A stretch of DNA of 64,000 nucleotides from Kordiimonas gwangyangensis DSM 19435 = JCM 12864 (GCF_000375545.1 NZ_AQXF01000004.1:423149-487148), one strand, 5' to 3'. Shown: positions 37,001 through 45,673, counted from the first letter of the stretch. Made by a program: numbers and translations. The notes: generated by a model not told the origin, from the letters alone.

Positions 37001-37124
37001 CGCCGCCAGCAACAGCGCCCAGGGCGGCGAAGCGGGCCTTCTAATCGACCTCGGTGACGGCGAAAGTGTTTTCCTCGCGGGTCTGGCGGTGACAGACTTG
37101 AGCGGAATGAATGTCGTGATCTAA
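34020..37124 (+). CDS. Secreted VCBS/RTX calcium-binding adhesin-like protein
   Basis: 1,034 aa from ATG 34020, preceded by GGGGAA. No signal peptide is present. Residues about 60-310 are a right-handed beta-helix-like stretch with repeated LTISDSIITGNS units. Residues about 350-750 hold four VCBS-type repeats (DGDTVTDTITFTASD and similar). Residues about 753-840 are cadherin-like (RENEAGAFVGQLIATDPDGG). Residues about 857-955 contain Ca-binding nonapeptides such as GGAGDDTLYGGAGDD. The C-terminus (DQFIFGALSGNDTVTDF) is the usual type I secretion signal region. It should be secreted without a leader and fold in external calcium. No TolC/HlyB/HlyD genes are nearby. It may be a biofilm or surface adhesin. 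It ends 4 bp into the convergent Usp gene. Confidence 0.88.
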   Translation: MTTFTVDTISGSSTDAYGGGNLASEEADGLGLSLLEAIGLARDGDTIIFDPFLSGSSITEAVTYEIQYDITINGDIDGDGAPDITIDGNGYGSFLFDVFSSGTDATLNGLVITGVDGGMAVHAGTGTDLTISDSIITGNSAISPGIVSNGADVTLDGVRVEGNTAASAVVDIRNGTVSITNSSISGNTGDGILFDANTVTSFDAVTIAGNTGNGLRVEDMSLTISDSVLTGNGNNELVLRTDAFVTLQNSIVAGANTAVSFVGDGQILTFSGTNVLDDFSQLYAGDNPTIESDLSEIFNSLSGDGGALTLRTLPSGAQVYVALANPDGVASGLGPAFAPTIGGDTADSISEDGPSVSGNLTISDLNGAAHEQFNSDTIDGTYGELEIAANGDWIYTVDSANATVDAMNVGDDLTDTITVSSADGTTQDITITIDGANDDAAFTGTVTGNVDEGDIGDSAVTASGSVAVVDVDDDPDPTVPDVASTAGDNGYGSFVLSAGTWTYTLDQSAVQDLDDGDMVTDTITYTASDGTTTQQITVTITGTADASVISGTFAGVVTEGDVGDAAVTATGSITINDADADDAPTFSDVASTAGDNAYGSFVLTSGTWTYTLDESAVQDLDDGDTVTDTITFTASDSSTQQITVTITGTDDASVVSGTFTSTIVEGSGTSTSGTLSISDVDADDSPSFADVASVAGDNAYGQFVLTSGTWTYVADSDILATLGDGAALTDSHTFTATDGSTQVVTVTLSGGENPPSAPRLASDGVRENEAGAFVGQLIATDPDGGDVSFSVADERFRVEGDSLYLNDDVTLDFESGDEITVRVYAEDSHGLRTSAFLRFDVIDVRESVMLPGTAADETLTGSDEADGIWARGGNDQVFALGGDDHVGGGTGDDTLDGGAGNDILCGSDGSDSLLGGAGDDTLYGGAGDDVVIAGAGNDVLWAGGGDDMLTGGAGADQFIFGALSGNDTVTDFDVDEDTLNLAARGFANLAALEAAASNSAQGGEAGLLIDLGDGESVFLAGLAVTDLSGMNVVI

Positions 37125-37960
37125 CTTTTGACGACCATCAGGTCTGTCTTGAGTTCATGCACACATTTCTCCGCCGTGTTGCCAAGAAGGGCGGCGCGCA
37201 GGCCGGTGCGCCCCGCACTGCCCATCACCACAAGGTCGGCTTTCCGCTTGCGTGCCAGTTTGGCAACCACAAGGCCGGGTGAGCCCGCAAGGATATGGGT
37301 GGCGGAAGCGTGGATGCTGCGGGCAGCCAGAAGCTCGTCCAGCGCTTTCTGGGCGGCAGGGCCTTTCTCGTAGAGCACGGTTTCAGGGTCCACGGCGTCA
37401 ATCTCCGCCAGCGCGCGGTTGACAGCAAGCACATGCACCACTTCAAGCGTTGCGTCCTGCGCCCGGGCCAGCTTCGCCGCTTGTGTCAGCACCGCGTCTG
37501 TCATCGCGGCTTCGGCGGAAGCGGTATCAAGGTCCACAGCGGCGAGGATGATGGGGCGGCTTTTCAGCTTCATGGGGGAGGCGATACAGAAGGGTACTTC
37601 AAGCCCGCGCATGAGCGCCCAGTCCGACGGGGTGTGGAGGAAGCTTTCGCTCCGGTGGCCGGTCTTGACGACCAGCGCAAAACCACCGTCATGCGCTTTA
37701 TGGAGCGCCCAGTCCGCGATGTCGTCGGTGTCGTCACTTTCCACCGTCACAGTCACGTTCGGCCCAAGCGCTTCTGCCGCTTGCGCGCGAATATCGGCCA
37801 TCAGGTCACACGGTGTGATATCGCCCCAACCCGCGCGGGAAGCCTTGTTGAACAGCACGGCAATGGTGACTTTGGCTCCGTCCTCCGGCGTAAGTGATCG
37901 CACGCGCGCGAGCAAGCCCGGCGCCTTGATTTCCATGCCCCAAATGACGAGAATTTTCAT
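37121..37960 (-). CDS. Tandem universal stress protein (UspE-like)
   Basis: 279 aa with two UspA-type domains. The second is clear: IILAAVDLDTASAEAAMTD at about residue 137, then LAGSPGLVVAKLARKRKADLVVMGSAGRTG and the ATP-binding glycine loop GSAGRTGLRAALLGNTAEK. The first (residues 1-130) is more diverged. Universal stress proteins bind ATP or protect in stationary phase. No two-component DosR-type partner is nearby. Confidence 0.85.
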   Translation of the reverse strand: MKILVIWGMEIKAPGLLARVRSLTPEDGAKVTIAVLFNKASRAGWGDITPCDLMADIRAQAAEALGPNVTVTVESDDTDDIADWALHKAHDGGFALVVKTGHRSESFLHTPSDWALMRGLEVPFCIASPMKLKSRPIILAAVDLDTASAEAAMTDAVLTQAAKLARAQDATLEVVHVLAVNRALAEIDAVDPETVLYEKGPAAQKALDELLAARSIHASATHILAGSPGLVVAKLARKRKADLVVMGSAGRTGLRAALLGNTAEKCVHELKTDLMVVKS

Positions 37961-38160
37961 CGCAACCTCCCAAACCGTGTGTCAGGCAGCCATGCTAGCG
38001 TAAATGGGGCGTGCAATGAAGGGGAAGGCGGGGGCCACAGTGTCGCAGCCCCGCTTACTGGGCATGGCTTTGAGGGGTTGGCGAGATAGAGTGGCTGTCA
38101 TGCCAACATAGTTTTTGCCGTACATCTTGAGCGAGGTACATGCGGTGTGTGCAGCGCCCA

Positions 38161-38703
38161 TCAACAGAGTGTGCGCCCTGCTGTTCTGGCCTCGTGTTCG
38201 AGAAGGAAGGCCTTGGCTTCAAACCCGCCACCAAAGCCGGTAAGCGCACCCTTTTTGCCCACAACACGGTGGCAGGGCATGATGATGGAAATAGGGTTCA
38301 TGCCGTTTGCGGTACCAATGGCGCGGGTCTTCTCCCGCCCGCCAAGGCGGATGGCCTGCGCCTCATAGCTTGTGGTTTCGCCGTAAGGAATATCCATGAG
38401 CGCAAACCAGGCGGCGCGCTGGAAGTCTGTGCCCATGGGGGCGAGTGGTAGGTCGAACGTGTGCCGCGTACCGTTAAAATACTCGTCCAGTTGCTCCTCA
38501 GCAGTGTCCAGTACCCCATGCGGCCTGGTGGCGCGAGGTAACGCCGCGATGGTGGCCGCGGTCACCGGCTTCTCAAGGTCACATTCCCAGATGATGGCAT
38601 GGAGTGCGTTGTTTCCCGCAACCAGATGCAAGGGCCCCACCGGGCTTGTGGTCGCGCGGTACTGGCTCCCCTCGGGCAGCTTCCGGAAAATACGCGTTTT
38701 CAT
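38161..38703 (-). CDS. ogt: Methylated-DNA--protein-cysteine methyltransferase (Ogt-like)
   Basis: 180 aa. The acceptor cysteine is in IIMPCHRVVGKKGALTGFGGG, with the typical G-T-A-N-G-M-N-P helix just before. It repairs O6-alkylguanine by moving the alkyl group to its own cysteine. ATG 38703 (KTRIFRKLPEGS follows) is the start. The C-terminus extends a little past LLEHE. No ada-type regulatory domain is fused. Confidence 0.9.
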   Translation of the reverse strand: MKTRIFRKLPEGSQYRATTSPVGPLHLVAGNNALHAIIWECDLEKPVTAATIAALPRATRPHGVLDTAEEQLDEYFNGTRHTFDLPLAPMGTDFQRAAWFALMDIPYGETTSYEAQAIRLGGREKTRAIGTANGMNPISIIMPCHRVVGKKGALTGFGGGFEAKAFLLEHEARTAGRTLC

Positions 38704-38797
38704 GCCTTTTCTCCTGACGCAAGACTGCACCTAATCTCGCCCACACGCGGGGCGAAATCTACCTATATCCGGGCATGACTATTGATTTGTTTTTGGC

Positions 38798-39571
38798 TTA
38801 CAAAAATTCGGTCTGGATGTAGGCGAGGAAGTCGCCCATGTCGTCGGGGAAATGCACACGCCCGGTGCGGATGATCTTCACGTCGGACGGCAGGCCTTGC
38901 AGGCCGGGGTGGTCAAGCGGGAAGCTCGTGAGCACGCCGATGGGCTTGTCCGCCGTTGTGCTCATGGCCTTGAAGGCGCGGGCGAGGTCGGCGCCGGAGA
39001 GCTCGTCAAGCGTTTGCGCGAACACCATGGCGTCCGGCTGGGAGCGCACGGCAAGCTGGAAAGCTTCCATGGCACCCGTCGCGCGCACCACGCGGAAGCC
39101 GCACTGCATCAGTTCGTTACGCACGATTTTCGAGATCATCTTGGACGGCGATACCAGCAGCACTTCCACATCCAGAACGTCGATCTGGAAATCGCTGCTT
39201 TGGTAGCTCATGGGCAGCGACCGCAGGAGCGTGGCGGTTTCCTGTGGTGCCGGTTCCTTGCCGGTGGTGATGATATCCCTGATCTTGTCGGCATATTTGC
39301 CGATGCCGCCAATCAGCACCTCATTCAGGTCCTTGGCGCCTTCAAGGTAATCTTCAAGCCGGTGGGCGATGGTGCTGGTGATGGGGTAGCCAACGCTGGC
39401 TGCGGTACCCTTGATCGAGTGAATGCGCCGCCGGATTTCCTCGAACGCCTGTTCAGGCGCGATGGCACCCTCCAGGCTCTGGTTCGAGATATCTTCGATA
39501 AAGTCGAGATTATCTTCGGTGGCTTCAAGAAACTCGGTTCTGAGTTTCTCGATCAGGGTTTCTTCCATCAT
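38798..39571 (-). CDS. Hpt phosphotransfer protein with degenerate receiver domain
   Basis: 257 aa. Residues about 1-110 form an Hpt helical bundle with the phosphorylatable His in RRIHSIKGTAASVGYP. Residues about 130-257 have the fold pattern of a response-regulator receiver (VEVLLVSPSKMISKIVRNEL) but lack its acidic pair and phospho-aspartate (the D-x-x-M-P region reads AQTLDELSG). It therefore looks like an Hpt fused to a pseudo-receiver. The next minus-strand gene upstream is a normal CheY-like regulator, 57 bp away, so they probably form a phosphorelay. No histidine kinase is beside them. Confidence 0.75.
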   Translation of the reverse strand: MMEETLIEKLRTEFLEATEDNLDFIEDISNQSLEGAIAPEQAFEEIRRRIHSIKGTAASVGYPITSTIAHRLEDYLEGAKDLNEVLIGGIGKYADKIRDIITTGKEPAPQETATLLRSLPMSYQSSDFQIDVLDVEVLLVSPSKMISKIVRNELMQCGFRVVRATGAMEAFQLAVRSQPDAMVFAQTLDELSGADLARAFKAMSTTADKPIGVLTSFPLDHPGLQGLPSDVKIIRTGRVHFPDDMGDFLAYIQTEFL

Positions 39572-39628
39572 CTTACACGGGGCCTAAACACAAATCTTTC
39601 TGGCGGGATAAAAAGGCGGTCCGGCTTC

Positions 39629-40030
39629 TCAGTCGTCAAAGAAGTCGTCCTCCATTGCATTGTCGGTTTCGTCTTCTTTTTCGAGGATCGCGGTCACGAG
39701 TTCCGGGAATTCGTTCGTAAGCGGTTTGGGAATAAAATCATCGCAGCCGGCAACAACGGCATTGGCGAGGTCGCGCACCCGCTCACTGCCCGTCAGCGCC
39801 GCAATGAGGCCTTTATAGCCCTTGCCGCGCAGTTGCTGGGTGGCGGCATAACCGTCCAGCACCGGCATATCAATATCCATCAGGATGAGGTCGGGCGACA
39901 TCTGTTCGGCCATTTTCATGCCTTCCAGCCCATTTTCTGCGGAGACGACTTCATGCCCAAGGTCGGTCAGATAGCCTGCGACCAGTTTGCGCATTACTTC
40001 ATCATCATCAACATGCAGGATTACACTCAT
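39629..40030 (-). CDS. CheY-like single-domain response regulator
   Basis: 133 aa. All receiver residues are present: acidic cluster ILHVDDDEVM, phospho-acceptor Asp in LILMDIDMP, and the later PKPL lysine. An acidic tail (EKEDETDNAMEDDFFDD) is appended. It has no output domain, so it works through another protein, perhaps the Hpt/pseudo-receiver gene downstream or the divergent helical protein at 40160. Confidence 0.92.
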   Translation of the reverse strand: MSVILHVDDDEVMRKLVAGYLTDLGHEVVSAENGLEGMKMAEQMSPDLILMDIDMPVLDGYAATQQLRGKGYKGLIAALTGSERVRDLANAVVAGCDDFIPKPLTNEFPELVTAILEKEDETDNAMEDDFFDD

Positions 40031-40159
40031 TCAGGCGCGCCCTAAAAAATGTTATGCAGACACCAGTCTATATTATAGGCTGTGCCTGCGCACGGGTTTT
40101 CCGTTTCTACGCGCGAATGTTTGAATTTTTTATTAACTCGGTCAAGGGTTTAGCGTTTG

Positions 40160-41665
40160 GTGGCTGGAGCGGGTGAAAATGCGGATGGCGGGGCAGGCGC
40201 AGCGAGCGCACACGGTGCCATCATTTGCACCGAGCCGGAGCATCTTTTGCACCCCACGGCCGTGAACCTCGCGACCCGCATCCTGAAGCCGTGGCTTGAA
40301 CACCAGAAATTGACGACGCTTGAGCTCCTGACCAACAAGGAAGCGATGGCTGACCTGCGCAATAGCGTTGCGGTTTATAATGCAGCGATCAGCACCGGCG
40401 CCCAGCGTCAGGCTGAGATGGCAGGCGGTGAGCCGGGCGAGCGCGCGAAGGAGCTGCGCAGCTATCTGGACCGCTTTTTCCAGTTTGCGAGTGACGAACA
40501 GGTTGAGCTGATGCCCATCGGCCCCTCGGGGCTTGAGGCGCATTACCGCGCGCGGGAACGCAGTGTCGGCAAGGTAACGGCGCGGCGGCATCTTATTATG
40601 TCGGTCATGCGGTATCTGGAAAACTCACCCAGCTGGGGCACGAAGGCCGAACGCCTTGTCGTGGTGCTTGAAAAACACGAGGATGAAGCCATCCAGAGAG
40701 TGGCGGACGAGATGCTGGCTGGGCTCTTTGCGCTTGACCAGGCCATTGCCGATATTTTTGTCGAGGAAAGCAATCCCTTCGCGCTCCTGCATGACTTCAT
40801 GGGCCTCATATCAGCACAGCCACAGCCACGGCGCGGCAGCACCAAACTGATCCAGCGCCTGACCACGCTCATGAGCAAATACGACCTGCGCTACACAAGG
40901 AACGCCATCCAGAACGCGTTTGAGCGCATCATCACCAACACCAAACATTTTACGCCGCCGCGTGCGCTTGACGCGATCCCGCTGGCCATGTGGGAGCTGA
41001 CCGAGTTCTCGAAACTCAACAAAAAAATGGTGGCGGCGGGCGGCTGGTTTGCGACCAAGGACCTGCTGACCGCAATGGACACACAGGTAGCGCGGCGTAC
41101 CGGGCAATTGCAGCTGGATGAATATACTGCCGAGCATCACGGCGTGTTCGCGAAAACGGTGGAATTGCTCAAAATCTACCCGCTGGTGTTTGGTGAGCGC
41201 AATCTCGCCCGCATTGAGACCCGCATCATGGACTATATGATGCAGCGAGACCTCTCGCGCTTGCTGGAAAGTGGTGCACGCTCCCCGATGGATCAGTTAG
41301 CGCTATACGGCATTTTGGAGCAGAAAATCCGCAAGGCGAACATGCCGCTTGGCATGACGAACGAGATGATCACCCATCTCTCCCGCCTGCAGGAAGCGTT
41401 CATCCGTGAGCGGCAGGTGTTCCAGAAATTCCGCTACCTGCGCACAGGAACGGGCGAGAAGGGCATCTATGTGCTTGAGATGCTGATCCTCGGCGCCTTC
41501 ACAAATGGCCGCTGCCGCAAGGCTGCCATCCGCCTGATGTTGCATTTCCTTGAAAGCAAACAACAGCTCATGGAAGCGCTCAATGACGCGACCGGGGTCG
41601 AGACCGACGATGACCGCACCGAAGAACTGTGCGCCATGTACGACTATTTCATCGAGAGCATGTAG
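40160..41665 (+). CDS. Large alpha-helical protein of unknown function
   Basis: About 501 aa, mostly charged helices with no signal peptide, transmembrane segment or recognised motif. Helix-rich stretches such as ARRHLIMSVMRYLENSPSW and LRYTRNAIQNAFERI suggest a helical-repeat or scaffolding protein. GTG 40160 is used; TTG 40157 is one codon longer. It is divergent from the CheY-like gene with about 130 bp between, so shared regulation and participation in that phosphorelay are possible but unproven. I do not recognise a family. Confidence 0.75.
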   Translation: MAGAGENADGGAGAASAHGAIICTEPEHLLHPTAVNLATRILKPWLEHQKLTTLELLTNKEAMADLRNSVAVYNAAISTGAQRQAEMAGGEPGERAKELRSYLDRFFQFASDEQVELMPIGPSGLEAHYRARERSVGKVTARRHLIMSVMRYLENSPSWGTKAERLVVVLEKHEDEAIQRVADEMLAGLFALDQAIADIFVEESNPFALLHDFMGLISAQPQPRRGSTKLIQRLTTLMSKYDLRYTRNAIQNAFERIITNTKHFTPPRALDAIPLAMWELTEFSKLNKKMVAAGGWFATKDLLTAMDTQVARRTGQLQLDEYTAEHHGVFAKTVELLKIYPLVFGERNLARIETRIMDYMMQRDLSRLLESGARSPMDQLALYGILEQKIRKANMPLGMTNEMITHLSRLQEAFIRERQVFQKFRYLRTGTGEKGIYVLEMLILGAFTNGRCRKAAIRLMLHFLESKQQLMEALNDATGVETDDDRTEELCAMYDYFIESM

Positions 41666-41830
41666 GCGCTCCGCGCTACCTGTTTGCTAAGTGTTTGAAA
41701 TATAGTCGCTATGCCTTATAGTTCGCGGAAGAAGGCCCTGTGGGGTCGTGCGGGAGGGGTCAGGTGATCCGACTGTTGGGCATTTCAGAACCAGACGTGC
41801 GCAGCCTATCTTCAGCGGGCGGAGGCAGCC

Positions 41831-42727
41831 ATGCTTGCGGCCATTGAAGCGGGTGGCACCAAATTTGTGTGCGCGGTTGGCGGCTCCTATAATGATATCT
41901 GGGCGCAGGAAACCATCGCCACACGCACGCCTGATGAAACGCTGGCCGCATGTGCGCGCTTCTTCCAGGATGCGCAGGTGCGTTTCGGCGTCATCACCGG
42001 CCTTGGGATCGCCAGTTTCGGCCCCGTTGACCTCGGCCGCAGCGCGACCCACGGCACGTTGCTCTCCACGCCCAAATCCGGCTGGGCCGGTACCAACCTC
42101 GCCCATTATTTTGGCCATCAGGTGGGTGTGCGGGTCAGCCTTGATACAGATGTGAATGCAGCTGTGCTGGCGGAGGCACACATCGGTGCCGCGCGCGGGC
42201 TTGATAACGCTGTATATGTCACGGTTGGTACTGGTATCGGTGTTGGCGTGCTCAGCCAAGGCAAGCTTTTGCACGGCACCCTGCATCCGGAACTGGGGCA
42301 CATGCCCGTGCCGCGTGCGCATGGCGATGAAAAATTTCAAAGCCAATGCCCTTTCCATACGGATTGCCTTGAAGGTCTTGCAGCTGGCCCTGCGATTGCG
42401 GCGCGGGCGTCCATGCCGGCGTCCATCCTGCCGGCGGACAATATGGCGTGGCAGACAGAGGCTTATTACCTTGGCCAGCTTTGCCGCACCCTTGTGCTTG
42501 CCTATGCGCCTGAACGCATCATCCTTGGCGGCGGTGTGATGGCGCAGAAAAGCCTGATCGCCAAAGTCCGTCGTGAGACAGAACGGCTGCTTGGCGGCTA
42601 CGTGCCCGTTATTACCCGCGCGGGTGGCGTTGAGCGCTATATTACAGAGCCCGCGCTTGGCAAGATATCGGGCCTTGTGGGCGCCTTCCTGCTCGCACGC
42701 CAGCATAAGGCAACCGGCGGTCGCTAG
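41831..42727 (+). CDS. ROK-family fructokinase/sugar kinase
   Basis: 298 aa. The ATP motif AAIEAGGTKFVCAVG opens the protein, followed by DVNAAVLAEA with the catalytic Asp and the zinc-binding H-x-C-x-F-H-x-x-C region in QCPFHTDCLEGLAAGPAI, as in ROK fructokinases. It phosphorylates a free hexose, probably fructose. GGAGG sits about 6 nt before the ATG. The 165 bp upstream hold no gene. Confidence 0.9.
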   Translation: MLAAIEAGGTKFVCAVGGSYNDIWAQETIATRTPDETLAACARFFQDAQVRFGVITGLGIASFGPVDLGRSATHGTLLSTPKSGWAGTNLAHYFGHQVGVRVSLDTDVNAAVLAEAHIGAARGLDNAVYVTVGTGIGVGVLSQGKLLHGTLHPELGHMPVPRAHGDEKFQSQCPFHTDCLEGLAAGPAIAARASMPASILPADNMAWQTEAYYLGQLCRTLVLAYAPERIILGGGVMAQKSLIAKVRRETERLLGGYVPVITRAGGVERYITEPALGKISGLVGAFLLARQHKATGGR

Positions 42728-42824
42728 GTTTCACCAATGGCGCGGCATGTGAAATTTCCGCACACCCCTTGCAAAACGTGGGCTAATCGCTTTCTCTTAC
42801 GCAACTTTTCAAGGTGAGCGGATC

Positions 42825-43727
42825 ATGGGCGAACGTGCAGTCATTATCAGGAACCCGATATCGGGCGGCGGCAAGGAGCCTTTCGTCAATGAAGTGGCGG
42901 AGCGGCTGCGCCGTGGCGGGCAGGACGTGCGCATCGTGCCGACAGAAGCCGCTGGCCACGCGACCCAACTGGTCGACGATATCATCAGTGCCAAAAGCGC
43001 CGACGTGATCATTGCAGCAGGGGGCGACGGCACCATCCGCGACGTTGCGGAAGGGGTTTTTGGCCGCGGTATGCCGGTTGGCATTATCCCGGCGGGTACT
43101 GCGAATGTGCTGGCGCGTGAGCTTGGTTATATGCCGCGCGGGCGCATCAGTGCGACCCATGTCTCCGATGTCATCCTGTCCCGCTCTCTTCGCGATGTTT
43201 ACCCGTTTGATGTGCAGTTTGCGGGCGCCAGCCGCATGGGTGTGTGCTGGCTTGGTGCAGGGTTTGATGCCCGTGTACTCAAATATGTTTCGCCGTGGCT
43301 CAAGGCCAAGATCGGTCGGCCCTCTTTTGTGCCAGCTACCTTCAAGGCACTGTGGCAGGACGGCAAGGAACCGCTGATCCGCTGGAGCGAGGAAGGCAGC
43401 GGGTCAGGTGAAGCCGCCTGGATTGTGGCGGCCAATATCCAGCGTTATGCGGGCCCCTTTGTGCTGACGCGCCAGACGGCAGCCAACAAGGCTGGCCTCG
43501 CATGTCTGATGATGCCGCGGGCAGGGGCTTGGCCTCGCATGGTGGACCAAGTCATCCTCGCTATCGGGCATATGGACCGGCGGGCGAACTGCCGCATGCT
43601 TGGCAATGGCAGCCTGTCGCTTGGTGATGAAGGTACCCCTATCCAGCTGGACGGTGACTTTATCGGCCACGGCAAGGCCACCGTTACACCCCGCCTTGTG
43701 CCCATTCCCTTTCGCGCGCACGTCTAG
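42825..43727 (+). CDS. Diacylglycerol-kinase-family lipid kinase
   Basis: 300 aa with the DAGK catalytic motifs NPISGGGKEPFVN, IIAAGGDGTIRDVAEGVFG and GTANVLARELG. Members phosphorylate diacylglycerol, sphingosine-like or related lipids at the membrane face. It ends 4 bp into the convergent sulP gene. Substrate unknown. Confidence 0.87.
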   Translation: MGERAVIIRNPISGGGKEPFVNEVAERLRRGGQDVRIVPTEAAGHATQLVDDIISAKSADVIIAAGGDGTIRDVAEGVFGRGMPVGIIPAGTANVLARELGYMPRGRISATHVSDVILSRSLRDVYPFDVQFAGASRMGVCWLGAGFDARVLKYVSPWLKAKIGRPSFVPATFKALWQDGKEPLIRWSEEGSGSGEAAWIVAANIQRYAGPFVLTRQTAANKAGLACLMMPRAGAWPRMVDQVILAIGHMDRRANCRMLGNGSLSLGDEGTPIQLDGDFIGHGKATVTPRLVPIPFRAHV

Positions 43728-45493
43728 ACTGTCACGGTTTCCGCACGCAGTTGTTCCCAGTGCGCCACCACAGATTCTGCGTGTGCGAGGTTTGTGCGGT
43801 AAGCGAGCGAACCTGCCGCCTTTCGGATGCCCGCACGCCTGAGTTTGACGATGATGCGCGGTTGAAGCCCGACGAGCACAAGCGCAATACCCTTGCGCTG
43901 CATCTCCGAAATCATCGACTGAAGGGCGACGATCGCGGTGGCATCGATGCTCGGTACGTCGCTCATGTCGATGACAAGTGTCCTGATACGACTGTCGACC
44001 TGATTGAGCGACGTGAGGGCCCGTTCGGCTGCACCAAAGAAAAGCGGGCCGTTAATGTCATAGACAGCAGTGCCGCCGGGGAAAGCGCTGTCCTTCGCAT
44101 GCCCTGCAGTGCTTACAAGTTTGGTCTCGGTCAGCAAGGCCATGCGGCGGATAAAAAGCATGCCAGCGAGGCCGATGCCGACGGCGACCGCAATGACCAT
44201 ATCGAAGACCACCGTCAGGCCGAAACAGGTGATAAGAACCGCCACGTCGCCTGCGGGCGCGGTGCACAGGATATAGAGGAAGCGCCGGGCTTCGCTCATA
44301 TTCCATGCCACGATCAGCAGCAGTGCCGCAAGGGACGCCATGGGCACGCGGCCCAGAAGGTCGGTCAGCAGAAGCACGCTCAGAAGTACGATGCCAGCGT
44401 GTGCAATGGCCGCGATGGGGGAGCGCGCGCCACTGCGGATGCTGGTGGCGGTGCGCGCAATGGCTGCCGTGGCTGTGATGCCACCGAACAGGGGCGCCAC
44501 AAGGTTGCCAAGGCCTTGGCCGATCAGCTCCGCATTCGGGTCATGCCGGGTTTTGGTCTGCCCGTCCGATATGACGGCACAAAGCAGGCTCTCAATAGCG
44601 CCCAGCATGGCGATGGCGAAGGCGGGGCCCATCAGCGCCTGTATCAGCGCGAAGTCGAGCGTGATGGGCTGACCGTCAGGGCCCGGTAGATGCCACGGTA
44701 CGTTGAAGTCGGGCGCGATGGGCGGAATGCCGCTACCGCTTATACCGCCAGCCTCCCATGTGAAACGTGAGGCGATGGTCTCAATGCCTGCAGCGGTATC
44801 GGGCCCGCTGAACGCCATATCAAGGCCCCATGCAGCAAGCGCCCCGGCAATAAGGCCTACAAGGGGTGCAGGAACCGGCGTGCGCAATTTGGGCCACACA
44901 AGCATGACCGCGAGGGTGAAAGCGCCAACGGCAAATTCAAGCGGTCTGAGCGTTGGTATCGCAGTAGCGATATGGCCGACATTGCCAAGAAAGTGTTCGC
45001 CTAGCTTGTCTGTCTCCAGCCCGAGGAAGTCGGGGATTTGCAGGACAGCGATCACCACGGCGATGCCTGCTGTGAAACCAAGCACGACGGGATAGGGCAC
45101 AAATTCAATCAAGCGCCCCATACGGGTGATACCAAGCGCGATGAGGATCAGCCCTGCCATCATTGAAGCAATGAGAAGTCCGCCCAAACCATATTGTTTG
45201 ACGATGGGCAGCAGGATGACAACGAAGGCCGCTGTAGGCCCCGACACACTGAAGCGTGCGCCGCCCATAAGCGCAATGATCGCGCCCGCAACAATCGCGG
45301 TATAGAGGCCGTGTTGCGGCGGCACGCCGGTGGCAATCGCCAGCGCCATCGAAAGCGGCACGGCCACAGTGCCGACTGTCAGCCCCGCGAGAATATCTTT
45401 CCGTAGATCAGCGAGGCCATAGCCATCACGCCAGGCGGCACGCAGGCCGGTGGCAAGGGCGGGCAGGGAAGGCAAAAAGCGGTGGTCGGCCAT
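43724..45493 (-). CDS. SulP-family anion transporter with STAS domain
   Basis: 589 aa. Residues about 20-430 are a multi-pass membrane domain beginning DILAGLTVGTVAVPLSMALA and VSGPTAAFVVILLP, the SLC26/SulP sequence. A cytoplasmic STAS domain (VIDMSDVPSIDATAIVALQS) lies at about 490-510. Such proteins move sulfate, bicarbonate or chloride. AGAGGT lies 6 nt before the ATG. It is divergent from a small RHH gene, with a palindrome shared in structure between them. Confidence 0.92.
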   Translation of the reverse strand: MADHRFLPSLPALATGLRAAWRDGYGLADLRKDILAGLTVGTVAVPLSMALAIATGVPPQHGLYTAIVAGAIIALMGGARFSVSGPTAAFVVILLPIVKQYGLGGLLIASMMAGLILIALGITRMGRLIEFVPYPVVLGFTAGIAVVIAVLQIPDFLGLETDKLGEHFLGNVGHIATAIPTLRPLEFAVGAFTLAVMLVWPKLRTPVPAPLVGLIAGALAAWGLDMAFSGPDTAAGIETIASRFTWEAGGISGSGIPPIAPDFNVPWHLPGPDGQPITLDFALIQALMGPAFAIAMLGAIESLLCAVISDGQTKTRHDPNAELIGQGLGNLVAPLFGGITATAAIARTATSIRSGARSPIAAIAHAGIVLLSVLLLTDLLGRVPMASLAALLLIVAWNMSEARRFLYILCTAPAGDVAVLITCFGLTVVFDMVIAVAVGIGLAGMLFIRRMALLTETKLVSTAGHAKDSAFPGGTAVYDINGPLFFGAAERALTSLNQVDSRIRTLVIDMSDVPSIDATAIVALQSMISEMQRKGIALVLVGLQPRIIVKLRRAGIRKAAGSLAYRTNLAHAESVVAHWEQLRAETVTV

Positions 45494-45554
45494 GGGGTGA
45501 CCTCTGTTGCAGCGTGTTGGGCACGGCCGGTCGTGGCGGCCCTTACAGCGAATT

Positions 45555-45575
45555 TATGTTAATAACATTAACATA
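45555..45575. promoter_or_regulatory. 21-bp palindrome (site 1) between sulP and the RHH gene
   Basis: TATGTTAAT (45555-45563), AAC, ATTAACATA (45567-45575) is a perfect inverted repeat. It lies 62 bp from the sulP start, in AT-rich DNA that could contain that gene's -10. A TATAAT on the plus strand follows at 45580-45585. It shares the TTAACAT half-site with site 2. Confidence 0.65.
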
Positions 45576-45656
45576 TGGTTATAATCATGTGCAAGAAGTG
45601 CGCATGAGGTTTGAAGCTGCAACAAACCTGGGCATTGCATGCGGGAGGCGGCGCTA

Positions 45657-45673
45657 TTAACATTCAATGTTAA
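45657..45673. promoter_or_regulatory. 17-bp palindrome (site 2) ahead of the RHH gene
   Basis: TTAACATT (45657-45664), C, AATGTTAA (45666-45673) is a perfect inverted repeat of the same half-site as site 1, in the opposite arrangement. It ends 18 bp before the RHH ATG, just ahead of GGAG at 45680-45683. A repressor bound here would block transcription or translation start. Self-regulation by the RHH protein is the natural hypothesis. Confidence 0.65.

Noticed and set aside
34020-37124. Tandem DNA repeat or assembly artefact
   Set aside because: The repeats are diverged at DNA level and coincide with VCBS and RTX protein repeats in one open frame.
45555-45673. CtrA binding sites (TTAA-N7-TTAA)
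   Set aside because: The TTAA pairs here are separated by 5 bp or 9 bp, not 7; the elements are better explained as symmetrical repressor sites.
45555-45673. Terminal inverted repeats of an insertion sequence
   Set aside because: No transposase frame lies between them and the interval is under 120 bp.
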